A stretch of 64,000 nucleotides of DNA from Strongyloides papillosus (lineage: Eukaryota > Nematoda > Chromadorea > Rhabditida > Strongyloididae), in NCBI GenBank assembly GCA_005656395.1, contig SRSI01000039.1:1-64000 (forward strand), in the 5' to 3' direction. Both the position numbers and the translations under genes were made by a program. The notes beneath the pieces were generated by a model. That model had not been told where the DNA came from, ran no database searches, and saw only the letters and a program-made list of their open reading frames with translations. Positions 1 through 10,142 of this stretch are shown here, in pieces (position 1 is the stretch's first letter; the number at the start of each line of letters is the position of its first letter).

Positions 1-161
1 ACGTTTCCTACTAAAAAAAATTAATTATATATATTTACATATTACCATTGATTATATAATCATACCTAACAATATCAATATTAAACAACAATTGAGAATC
101 TGTCCCTTGTTCAGGAAAGGAAATACAACCGTCATTTACGATTTCATTTCACTTTGAGATG

Positions 162-383
162 TTAATACATCTTTTTCTTGGCAAAATCTTTTAATTTTCT
201 TGTCTCTATTTGACTAATTTTCCAACAAGCTGAACAAAGACCCTTCCATTGGGAGGTTCCATAATAACCACATTCATTCCAACATTTCTGTAAATGCAAT
301 AGATAACAAAAGCTAACAGTAAAAAACTTACCAATTGATCTTCTGATATATAAACTTTAACACGTTTGTTTTATATTTTTCTA
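162..383 (-). pseudogene. Rabex-5-like A20 zinc-finger exons (partial gene)
   Basis: Two exons on the minus strand. The downstream exon (287 to 162) reads 41 residues to a TAA. It contains C-X3-C-X11-C-X2-C with the sequence CGYYGTSQWKGLCSACW, the A20-type zinc finger typical of Rabex-5/RABGEF1 (ubiquitin binding, early endosome Rab5 activation). A 44-nt intron (288-331) with GTAAGT donor and TTTACAG acceptor joins it in phase 0 to residues YISEDQL. Further upstream the frame meets a TAA, and I found no start codon. The coiled-coil and Vps9 domains of a full Rabex-5 are absent. The splice sites and zinc finger are seen directly; family membership is recalled. It may be a truncated copy, or a short gene whose first exon I missed. 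Confidence 0.55.
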
Positions 384-518
384 AAAAAAGTACATCTGGT
401 ATTTACAAACTTAAGTAATAACTTTTTCCGATTCAAATGTAAACACGTCAATCTTGTAGTGACTTCTTTGGAGAGATGAAGCTTTTGTGAGAAATCTTTT
501 GTTTATACATTATTAAGA

Positions 519-860
519 ATGTTACTGAAATCTTTTTTTCCCACTTCATCAGGTAATATTACTTCGAAAATTAATATTTTATTCTTTATAGTTCTCCAAA
601 ATTGTTATAGAGCTTCATTGACGAATGTTGAAAGACCACTACATATAAAGGATTATATTGTGGAGATGATGAGAAGTGACGGATCTATTGTACCTGTTTG
701 AGTTTCTGAACCATATCACTTAATTCAACTACCTGGAGATATAAACACGATGAATGAGGATGAACGAAGATAAAGACTTGCAGCAAGGGAAATTAAAATA
801 AAAGCTGTCAAAGGAGAAGTAACGATGGTAACTTTGATATATGAAATTATGAAGATTATT
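519..860 (+). pseudogene. Mitochondrial ribosomal protein mL55 (MRPL55)-like pseudogene
   Basis: ATG at 519, then a 39-nt intron (GTAATA...TTTATAG, about 553-591) whose length is divisible by three, so both forms stay in frame. The spliced product contains YRASLTNVERPLH, MMRSDGS, SEPYHLIQLPGDINT and EDERR/RLAAREIKIK. These follow, in order, the mL55 pattern (RASLTRV, DGST, REP, P-D-L-T, EERR-RL-REA). mL55 is a small protein of the mitochondrial large ribosomal subunit. Two in-frame stops interrupt the match: TGA at 699-701, where the family has Arg (CGA to TGA is one transition), and TAA at 771-773. Because the intron is retained, this is a decayed or duplicated gene rather than a processed retrocopy. 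Family assignment rests on remembered pattern and should be tested. Confidence 0.55.
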
Positions 861-1118
861 GGAAAAATTGGATCTTGTTATTTTGTAAATTGCATTAGTA
901 CATATTAAAAAAGATATATTTTAAAAATGGTAACAAACTTTTCACCACTAAATGACATATGTAATAAAACTTATTGTGAAATAAAAGTTTCTTTACATAT
1001 TCGTGTTTATGTGTTTGTACACATTTTAATAGAAAAATATAATTAAAAATAAATACGATAAAAAAAATTTATTGGTTAATTTAATATTTTATACACTTTA
1101 CAATAAAAATAATTTGAT

Positions 1119-1847
1119 TTAGTCCTTTCCTTTATCAACTCTTTCTTGTTTTCTTTTAAACCATCCTAACAATTTCATGACTGTGACTTTTTTTTCCCCA
1201 CTTCGTTTAGAAATTTTGTTCAATGTTGCTGCATATTCTTTCAGCAACGATCTTGAGGGACTCTTTTTATCAAGTTCTTTGTACCATTTCTCCAGGTATA
1301 CTAACTCCACTCCTCTGTACCTTATTTTGTTAGCCCTAGGTGTAGATCTCCTTCTTAGTGTATTTGATAGCGTGGTGCTCATTGTTGAGTTACCGTTTGT
1401 TGATCTGTCATGAATAAAGGATACAATTTCTACTTCCTCCATTCCTTCCTTTACCATATATTTATAATTTTTTCTAAAATAAAATAAAAAAAATTATTTA
1501 AAAAGATTTCAAAACTTACATTGGTATTGATAATTCTACTTCAATTTCATCTTTAGTTGGTAATTTTACAGAACCAACTATTGCATTTGCATTGGGAAAA
1601 TATGCGCCCACTCCCCACTCAGAATATTCTTCAAAAACTAAAAAAAATACATAAAGTTAATGTAAGAAAAATTACCTTTTGAGTAGTTGCTATCTAAATC
1701 TCCAAGATCGAGATCCTCCAGAATTGTCTTGTATAGATCCTTGACAAGTGTACTCGATGGTATTATGACATATTTCACGATTCGTGAGTTAAGTATACAC
1801 ATAATACCTGGCTTGATAATCACCTTGACGAGCACCGAATCCTCCAT
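1119..1847 (-). CDS. Three-exon nuclear-type protein, possible SATB/dve-like (ULD + homeodomain-like)
   Basis: Exons 1847-1676, 1637-1520 and 1473-1119 join across introns of 38 and 46 nt. Donors are GTAATT and GTAAGT; both acceptors are TTTTAG-type. The phases match exactly (645 nt, 214 residues plus stop), which strongly supports a real gene. Residues 1-100 are strand-rich (VLVKVIIKPG, YVIIPSSTLVKDLY, EWGVGAYFP, EIEVELSIP) and resemble the ubiquitin-like ULD/CMP domain of SATB1 and Drosophila dve. After a basic linker (TLRRRSTPRA), the C-terminal ~60 residues (VELVYLEKWYKEL, then VTVMKLLGWFKRKQER) look like a homeodomain with helix 3 WFKRKQ. The normally invariant Asn51 is replaced. The exon structure is seen directly; the SATB/dve assignment is inference. 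It could also be an unrelated helical DNA-binding protein. Confidence 0.7.
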
Positions 1848-1885
1848 ATCAGATTGATTTGATGACTAAAATTTAAAGAGATATA

Positions 1886-4800
1886 TCTATAACAAAAAGA
1901 AATAAGAAAAAAAATTTTGTCTCTCTCATAACTCCTCTTAAACTTAACCGATTTTTATGAGTAAATAGCCAAAAGATGTGTTTTTTTCTAACTTAGTGGG
2001 GAAGATAGGTCTCAAAAGTTTTTGGGCCATAATTGGCCATGTTATCTTTAAAAAACATCGTTTTTTTGGCCTTTTTTAGCATAGATTTGACCAGGGGTAA
2101 ACGTTATTTTAAAATATATAAGATACAATGGTTTATATATCATTTGAAAGGTCTAATTCCAGAATAGTGCGGAAACACAATTCTATTGAATTGTATTAGA
2201 AATTAGCTGAGTTATGCTTCAAAAAGTGGTGACCATTTCGAAAAAAAATCTTAAAAGATTAATAGTTACAACATAGTCGTAACTTGACGAAACCAAACAA
2301 AATAGTATTTATTTTATAGATCTACGTGTAACTTAAAAAATAAGGGCCTAACGAAGTTATTAGCTCAACTACAAAAGAAGTTATATTAATTTGAATGTCA
2401 ACTTTTTTGCTTTTTTTCCATTTTCATTGTAAAAATCAATTTTGTTCCAGACATAACTCTTTTCAAACTTGATCAATTTTTATGGTCAAGTAGTCATTTG
2501 ATGTATTTTTTTTCAACTTAGGGGGGAAAGGGAGTTTTAAAACTTTTGGTTCATAACTGGCCAAATTATTTTTAGAAAACATCACTTTTTTAGACTCTTT
2601 TTTGTGTAGTTTTGTCTTTCGGATAACTTTTGTAAAAGTAAATGGAATGTTTTGATTTATAGCTCATTGGAAAGGTACAAGTATGGAATAAGGGGGAAAC
2701 ACAGCAGCAAAAAGATTAATAAAGTATCGGCTAAGTTATGGGTCAATAAGTGATGACCATTTTCTCAGCAAATAATAAAAATTTAAATAGTTCTTACATA
2801 ATGGAAACTTGAACAAATAAAGTAAACATAATATTTTTAATAGATCTAGGTCTAACATAAAAAATGAAACTATTGCGAAGTTTATAGCTTATCTAGAAAA
2901 CGATTAATGCCAATTTTAGTGTCATTTTTTTTGCATTTTTCTGTTTTTTTTTGTAAAAACCAGCCTTAAACCCGCCTTCGGCAGGTCATAGCTGGTCCGC
3001 AGAGCAAAATTTTTATTAAAGCATTTTTATACTAAATTGTTAATCAAAATACGTGTATAAAAAAATTGTTTCATTAAATTATACATTTCTGAAGATATAA
3101 GATTACCAAAAATACATTGTTATAAAATATGAAACATTTCTGAGTTTGAGAATCATTTCATGACGTTTACATTTATTGAAACTGTTTAGTTAAAAAAATC
3201 TACCCAACAAAAAGAATCTCATTATTATCTAAAAGGTGAATAAAAATGTATATTCGAATATTTTCAAGTAACAATTTAAGTGACTTTTCATCATACCTTT
3301 GAATTGCTATAAACAATTTAATATTATTGCTTTATTAACTACATATTTACGTTAATTTTACAAATATATAAAGGAATGTCAAGAAATTAATACCTAAAAA
3401 TAACTTCTTTCGTTTTTAATCTATAAACTTCGTTATATTTTTCATATTTTTGCCTGTCTTTGATATATGTAGTAAATTTAGTTTTGTTTGCTTTAAACAA
3501 CTTTGATAAAGTTATAACATGAGAAAATTTTAATGTTTACTAAAAAAATGGTTATCACTTTTTGGTCCATAATTTGATTTGTCTTTAATTAATCTTTTAA
3601 ATACTCAGTTTTACTCTCAATATCATACTCGTACATTCTAAATTAATCATAAAACATAAAAATTTTAATTCTTTTATATAAAAGTTATTTGAAAGAGAAA
3701 AACTATACAAAAAAGTATATAAAAAAGTAATATTTTTTAACATAACTTAGTCAATTGTGGACTAAAATTTTTGTGACTTATTTTTCCCTTTAAATTAGAA
3801 AAAAATACATCTGATGACTATTTAATCATAGTAAAAAATCGAGTTTAAAAAGAGTTATGTCTGGAGCAAAATAGATTTTCGCAACAAAAAAAAATATAAT
3901 AAAGCAAGAAAAATTACACTAAAATTGGTATAAATCGTTTTATTTATAAGCTGTAAACTTCGCATTAGTTTCATTTTTAGAGTTAGACTTTAATTTATAT
4001 AAAAAAAAGCATGCCTACTTAATTTTATAAAGTTTCCATTAGGTAATAGCTATTTAACTCTTTATTTTTTACCGAAAAAGTAGTCATCACTTATTGACCC
4101 ATTACTTGGACGATTTTTTACCAATATTAATGCTGCTGTGTTTCCCCTTTATTCCTGACTTGTACATTCAAAAAAGTCATAAGTTATAACATTTCACTTA
4201 CTTTCACAAAAGATTTTTTGGAAGACATAACTACACAAAAAAGTGACTAAAAGATGGTGTTTTTTAAAAACAACATGGCCTATTATGAACCAATATTTCC
4301 AAAGACCGTTTTTCTCACTAAGTTAGAAAAAAATACTTTTTATGACTATTTAATCATAAAAATTGACCAAGATTGAAGAAAGTTATGTTAATCACAAAAT
4401 TAACTTTTGTGAAAAAGATGAAGAAAAAGTGAAATTATTGACATCTTAATAAGTATAACTCTCTTTATTGTTAATGAATATAATTCGTTGTTGTTTTATT
4501 TTTTAAGTTAGGCGTAGATCTATATGATACTTTAGATTTATTTATTTTAAACAACTTTTCATTTAGATTACAGCATTAAAAAATTTTTGTTTTTATTTAA
4601 AAAATGGTGACTATTCTTGGGTCCATAACTTAGTCAGTTTTTCATATATTTCTATCGTATTGTGTTTCCCCAGGATTCCAGATTTAATTCTGTTTAAGGA
4701 CTAAAAAAATAATTTATTTCGTTAACTTTGAAGAAAGTTATTCTCTGCACAAAATTATGCAAAAAATTGTCCAAAAAAGTGGTGTTTTTCAAAAATAACT

Positions 4801-6024
4801 TACCCAATTTTAGACCAAAAGTTTTGAGACCCATTTTCCGCACTAAGTTGAAGAAAAATACATTAAATGATTACTTGACCATAAAAATTAATCAAGTTTC
4901 AGGAAAGTTATGCTGAAGACAAAATTGATTTTTGTGAAAAAAAGGGAAACCCAGTACTCACCTGGAAAAATTTACATTTTGTAAAGTTGTTGTCTCAGCA
5001 CGAAAATATGTATAGTGGCGGGGCAAAATATTTTATAAAATATTATTTTAATCATATTTTAGTCAACCAAAAGTATCTTCTTATAAACTTAATGAATCAG
5101 CGATGCTTCATACAAAGAAATTAGTAAAAAAGGTACCAGGAGTTAATGATCAAAAAGTTGAAAATTCTTTAGAATCTGAAAGTTTTAGAAATGTATTATC
5201 TACGCAAGCAATATGCACAATAATGAAAAAAATGTAAATTTAATAAAGTTATCTAACAATTATACTTTTTCTGGCAGCGATTTCTTACTTGAGTATTTTA
5301 ACATACTATTAAAAATTATTTATAATGTTTAATAAATTAAATATAAGGTCTCTTATTTAATTGTTTCCAATTAATTTCATTTAGTACACATTTTTTGTAA
5401 TTTATTATATTCTTTTTGATATATATAAAAATTCAATTTCTTTTGGAAAAACGTCTACTCGCAGGTGAGTATAGGGTGAGTCGAAAAAAATGAGAAAAAA
5501 GCTAAAATGTTAGCATAAAAATTAACATAACTCCTTTCGTTGTTAAGCTATAAACTTCGTTAAACTCTTATTTTTTAAGTTAGACTTAGATCTATATAAC
5601 AAACACTATTTTATTTCATTTCATCAAGTTATGACTAATTTATAGCTGTTTTAATTTTAAATCTTTTTTTCAAAATAGTCATCACTCTTTGGACCATAAC
5701 TCAGCCAATTATTATTCAACCTTAATATTATTATGTTTCCGAACTATTCTGGAAGTGTACCTTTTAAATCACATACTAATCAAATTATTTTATTAACTTT
5801 GAAAAAAGTTATTCTCTGAACAACATCATACTAAAAAAGGGGTCAAAAAAGAGTGTTTTTCAAGAATAACTTGGTTAAATTTGGCCAAAAGTTTTTGAAA
5901 CTAATCCAGCCCCTCTAGTTAGAAAAAAACACATCTTTTGGCTATTTACCCATAAAAATCGGTTGAATTTGAAGAGACTTATTAGAGAGACAAATTTTTT
6001 TTCCTTATTTATTTTTAGTATAGA
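1886..6024. mobile_element. Inverted pair of Helitron-like element copies
   Basis: The left end reads TCTATAACAAAAAGAAATAA going inward and the right end gives a close variant on the other strand, so the outer ends are inverted. Both sides are built of ~525-bp units recognisable by phrases such as GAGTTATGTCTGGAAC, CATAACTTGGCCAATTATGG and CTATAAACTTCGTTA. Repeated landmarks near 3,849, 4,379 and 4,907 are spaced about 528 bp apart. Near 2,962-2,999 lies a GC-rich hairpin (CGCCTTCGGCAG core with CCAGC/GCTGG outer stem) in otherwise AT-rich DNA. No transposase or Rep/helicase frame is present, so it is non-autonomous. TC start plus terminal hairpin suggests a Helitron/Helentron type, but I see no consistent CTRR end, so the class is unproven. 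Short open frames here are chance. Confidence 0.55.
2962..2999. repeat. GC-rich terminal hairpin of the Helitron-like element
   Basis: Outer arms CCAGC and GCTGG enclose an inner stem ACCCGCC/GGCAGGT. The same fold occurs at 32,875-32,912 and, on the opposite strand, 48,992-49,010. The base changes between copies preserve pairing, which argues that the structure is selected or was needed for transposition. Confidence 0.6.
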
Positions 6025-6818
6025 AATGTAATTTTTTTTCAAATTACTCTGAATATAAAATATTTTATTGTAAAGTTATATTCCTCAATTTATTTTTTGT
6101 TTGATGTGCTAAAATATTTATTAAATTATTACAATATAACATATTACTTTATAAATAAACATTTTTTTTTACTAGATAATGATATAAATTGAAGTATATA
6201 TAGATAAAAGTTTTTTAAAAATTAAACATAACAATTTAATAAAAAGTACATAAGTATCGATACATATAGTAAAAATAATGATTTTGTTATTAATTTATGC
6301 CATATTAATAATGTTATTATAATAATTTCTATTACTTAGAACAATTGCAAACGAAAAAAAGAATTTGATTGTATAATAAAAAGAAGAGAAATATAATACT
6401 TAATTTAACAATAAGTATTCTAATACAGATGAAGATGATAAATTATACTCATTTGATCAAAACTCTGAGAATTATTTTAATGATAGTAATTAGTAAAATA
6501 AATAGATTTAGTTTTTATTTAATTTCATAAAATGGTTGTTATTATTTTTATACTAAAGAACATTTTTTTTAAAGATTTCATATTCTTGAATAAAGTAATA
6601 AATTAAAATACAATTCACTTCTCAGACTGATATCTAATACAAATTTGTATAAAATAACGTAATTATATTTATAAAATATAATTGAATATTTAAGTTTATA
6701 ACATCTACAATTTTGCATAAATAACATAGCTATTCTGGTAAAATAGTACAGACTTTAAAATAAAATTATAATAAGATCTTTATAACAATATGCATTTGTT
6801 GAGAAATAACAATGCTAT
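6025..6818. other. AT-rich spacer, nothing recognised
   Basis: Very AT-rich sequence with homopolymer runs. I see no open frame, RNA gene or repeat that I can match elsewhere in the window. Confidence 0.6.
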
Positions 6819-7964
6819 TTATTTTAAATAACATGTATATTCATTATAAAATATTTTTGTTATAAGAATGCGAGAGCGATCATGATTTGATGAATTTTTT
6901 TTTGTGTGCAGAGATGAGACATTACAGAGTATTTGATCCATGAGACGCTGAAATATACCAGGAGAAGAGGACAAACCAAAAGGCGGGCGATTTAAAGAAT
7001 ACACCTTCCTATTGAAGAAGAAACCTAATTTATCTCTATCAGATGGATGAAGGCATATTTGCCAGTAGGCTTTACGAAGATCAATACGAGAAGCAAAAGA
7101 AAAAGACTTCATAGACATAAACAGTTCTTTGAAAGATGGGCTGCAGTAGAAGTCAGTATACAATTTCTTATTCAATTCACGAAAGTCTTGACAGATACGT
7201 AGTTGTTTTGAACTTTTACTAACAACGCGAATAGGTACGATATATTTGGTATTGTAATTTAGTCTGCATACATCAAGACTTATCATTTCATCAATTTCCT
7301 TCTGAACTTCTGGAATTAGTGGTGGAGGGACGCCATAACGTATTAACTTTGGCATTTCCAGATCTCTGAACATGAGTGGTGGAGCTGTAATGGTACATTT
7401 ATCTAAAGGATTGGATTCACTGACTACAGCTTCAGGATACGACTGAAGTATTTCTTTCTTAAACGGATCATTGATGGTGATGTTTTTACTGGCAGTATCA
7501 ATAGATATTTCTAGAAGACCACAAGTTTGTATGTTCATAATTAAATCATAAGATATATCTTTGGCAACGGTAGTTCCTTTTGGAGTGATAGTTTTTCTTT
7601 TATAAGTGATGGAGAAGGGAGCATTGATTTGGTAAGTTTCAAGATTACTTCCACACGATAATATTTTCTTTTTGACAGTAGCATCGAAGATTTGAAGTTT
7701 CTTGGCGGTTGAAGTATTGAGAACGTTAACATTGGCACCAACATCAAGAAGAACTTTAGCTTGATTAATAAAACCAACAGAAGATGCCAGTTCCATGTTG
7801 GTTACAGGAAGTTCATTCTCAAATTCAATTTCATCTTTGATATTATTAACAGTATCCAGATATGCATCATCAAACTCTCCCGGTGATAAAGTACCATCAT
7901 CAATGGTAGGTAAAGTGTCAAGGATAAGATTATGAGATTGTAAATATTCAGTATTTTTTTCCTC
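6819..7964 (-). pseudogene. Ty3/gypsy protease-reverse transcriptase fragment
   Basis: An open frame starts just after a stop at 7965-7967 and precedes the first ATG (7796). It begins with an acidic linker and then an aspartic-protease-like segment KVLLDVGANVNVLNTST, where the usual D-T/S-G reads DVG. The reverse-transcriptase half follows: RICQDFRELNKK, ASRIDLRKAYWQI and the FGLSSSPGIFQRLMDQI block of Ty3/gypsy enzymes. It then runs into unrelated residues before the YxDD active site, so catalytic motif C, RNase H and integrase are missing. The element is truncated and cannot be autonomous. It is clearly different in sequence from the younger gypsy element at 9.7-16.9 kb. Confidence 0.85.
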
Positions 7965-7987
7965 CTAGACTGTCACCCCCAGGTGAC

Positions 7988-8931
7988 TTAGTTTACCTGC
8001 TTGATGGTGAGATTGGTAGAGTTGGTGGAGGTGGGAGATTCTCTGCGTCGTTGTTGTTTGATGGCAAAATAATCCTTCTTCTTAAGTCCCGCAGCTTTAC
8101 GTTGACATTGTTCTTCAGAATGTCCAGAGAAGTTACAGAATTTACAGCGATCATGAGACATGGGCTTGAATTTGTCAAGAACAGTTTTTGAGATTTGATC
8201 CAGAGCTTGAGAGAGAGGAAGGGATTTTGCTGATTCAATAACATAACGTTGTAGATCTGTTCTAGCAGCCAACATCAACTTGGAGCACATTTCTGATACT
8301 TGAGTAGCTTCAGCTCTGTCACGGAAGGTCTTCAATGTCAAGGTTTGCAGGTCTTTCAGTCCATCCTTGGGAGATTTACACGATAAAAACCGTATTGGAC
8401 AAGAAGTTCTTGTTCACTCATTTCGACAGGGAATTTGTTCTGAATAATTTGCTTATATTGTTTGTAAGTATTTTTACTTACCACTGTTGGTAACAATTGG
8501 AGATTATCAATTCCAAGTTTCAGTTGCAACCATGCAAGCTTTGCTTCATCAGTAGTGACATTTTTGACGGTGAATTCAGTTTCCAAAAGAGAGATCCACT
8601 TAGTAAAAGACATTGATTTTGAATTGAACGTTGGAGTTTCAGTAATAGTAACATTCGTCATTTTGTTGATATTGCAATCACACGATGTTGAAATTTCAGA
8701 ATAAGTAATTTTGGGATTACTTGTAGGCAGAACTGTATTCGTCGCGAGACCTAGCACCAGATCTGTAACTTCTTTGTGTCTGTCGTGTTGAGAGTATTCA
8801 TCTAACATAATGATAGTAATAAGATCTTTGGTTAATGATTTATAGGGGCAAAGTTCTCTCAATTCTTGTAATGATTTGAATTTGAGAATCTCTAGTTCCG
8901 TTTGAAGGTTCACACTAGGTGGGGCTTCCAT
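7988..8931 (-). pseudogene. Ty3/gypsy gag, frameshifted
   Basis: The first frame (8931-8356, 191 residues) is a helical capsid-like segment with the MSFTKWISLLETEF block seen in gypsy Gag. It ends in a stop after a frameshift near 8,350, and the second frame (8341-7988) continues with MCSKLMLAARTDLQRYV. A single zinc knuckle follows, CKFCNFSGHSEEQC (C-X2-C-X4-H-X4-C), then a basic tail. The protease-RT frame lies directly downstream in a third frame. Together with 6819-7964 this is a decayed 5' half of a retrotransposon. I could not identify its LTRs. Confidence 0.8.
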
Positions 8932-9744
8932 GGGACGAAGTTGGAGTGAAAATTTTTATTAGAGCAAAAATAAGAAATAAAAATATAACTGGTAAAGGTT
9001 ATATTTAAACACATAAAATTAACAATTTTAAAGGATTCGTTGGAAGACAAATCCTTACTCACTTTATATGTAATATATTTTGCTATATTATCATTGTTAA
9101 AGTAAGCATTTTAATATATTTGTCACCATTTATTCAGTCTTCTTTTACATTTATTGCAATTTCATGTTTTTTGACACTTTTCATTTCAAATTGTTACTGT
9201 TTAATATTACAATGTAATTTTTTTCATAAGAAAGATTAATTTATCATCAAAATAAATATATTTATTTTGAAATGTTCATTATTTTAACAAAAGCTTTTAA
9301 ATCTTATGAAATCAACAAAAAAAATTATATTGCAGAAGATTTTTATACTCTATTTTTATGCTTTTATCCAATTTAGATGTAAAATAACATAAGAAGTCGA
9401 ATTGACATAAAGAAAAAATGCGATTTTTTGATATTGTACTCAGAAATTGAAAAATCTTATTTCCCTAGGAAATAGCAAGATTTTTCTTCACTCGAGATCA
9501 TATTTACCTTCCCATTTTATTCTTTTGATTTTTATAAATCTAGATGTAAAATCACATGGGAAATCGAATGAGCATAGTGGAAACATGCGCTTTTTCGATT
9601 TTTGTACTTAAAAATTGAAAAAACTCAAAAAAAAATTGCAAAAGAGATTAAAGACGTAAATTTATGAAGTTGAAAGTATGCTCATTCGTTTTTTTATAAA
9701 AAAAGTACCCCTAGAACCAATATTTATTTTTAAAAAAAATTTAT
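8932..9744. other. Spacer with a diverged ~167-bp direct duplication
   Basis: No gene seen. The block around 9,361-9,460 (TTTAGATGTAAAAT...TGCGATTTTTTGATA...) recurs in diverged form about 167 bp downstream at 9,528-9,627 (CTAGATGTAAAATCACATGG...). This is an old tandem duplication. The 5' LTR of the neighbouring truncated gypsy element should lie here but is not recognisable. Confidence 0.5.
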
Positions 9745-9748
9745 TTAC

Positions 9749-10112
9749 AGATAAAATTTTATGATTTTAGTATAAAGTTTATTTGGACAACTTTTAGGGT
9801 AGATAGAATAACGCGTACTAAACAATAAGTGACCTAAATTACAATAAAACATACACAATAAACAATAAAATTACATTAATTAAGCTTACTTATTTTTAGT
9901 ATTATTATTTTTATAATTAAATTATTAACTCCTAAATTTCAATATACTTTCTAACCCCTATAATATACCATAAATTAGTACATAATTTCATTCGACAAGA
10001 CTTTTTCTTTAATGATAGTTAGTATTGTGAACTAATAAATTTTCATCAAATATTTTTCATTATTTTGAATTTCATCAAAATAATTCTTTTTAAGATTACA
10101 CATTTTCTTTCT
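9749..10112 (-). repeat. 3' LTR of the gypsy element
   Basis: 364 bp. Matches 14,910-15,254 plus 16,885-16,906 with a few substitutions and one 1-bp indel (for example AACGCGTACT versus AACGCATACT, AGTGACC versus AGTGCACC). The purine-rich AGTGGAGAAAGAAAA at its internal edge (minus strand) is the likely polypurine tract region. Confidence 0.85.
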
Positions 10113-10142
10113 CCACTGTTCTTGAAATTTGAAGTATCAAAT

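Noticed and set aside
8932..9744. LTR of the truncated gypsy element
   Set aside because: No second copy of any segment was found on the other side of the element, so an LTR cannot be defined.
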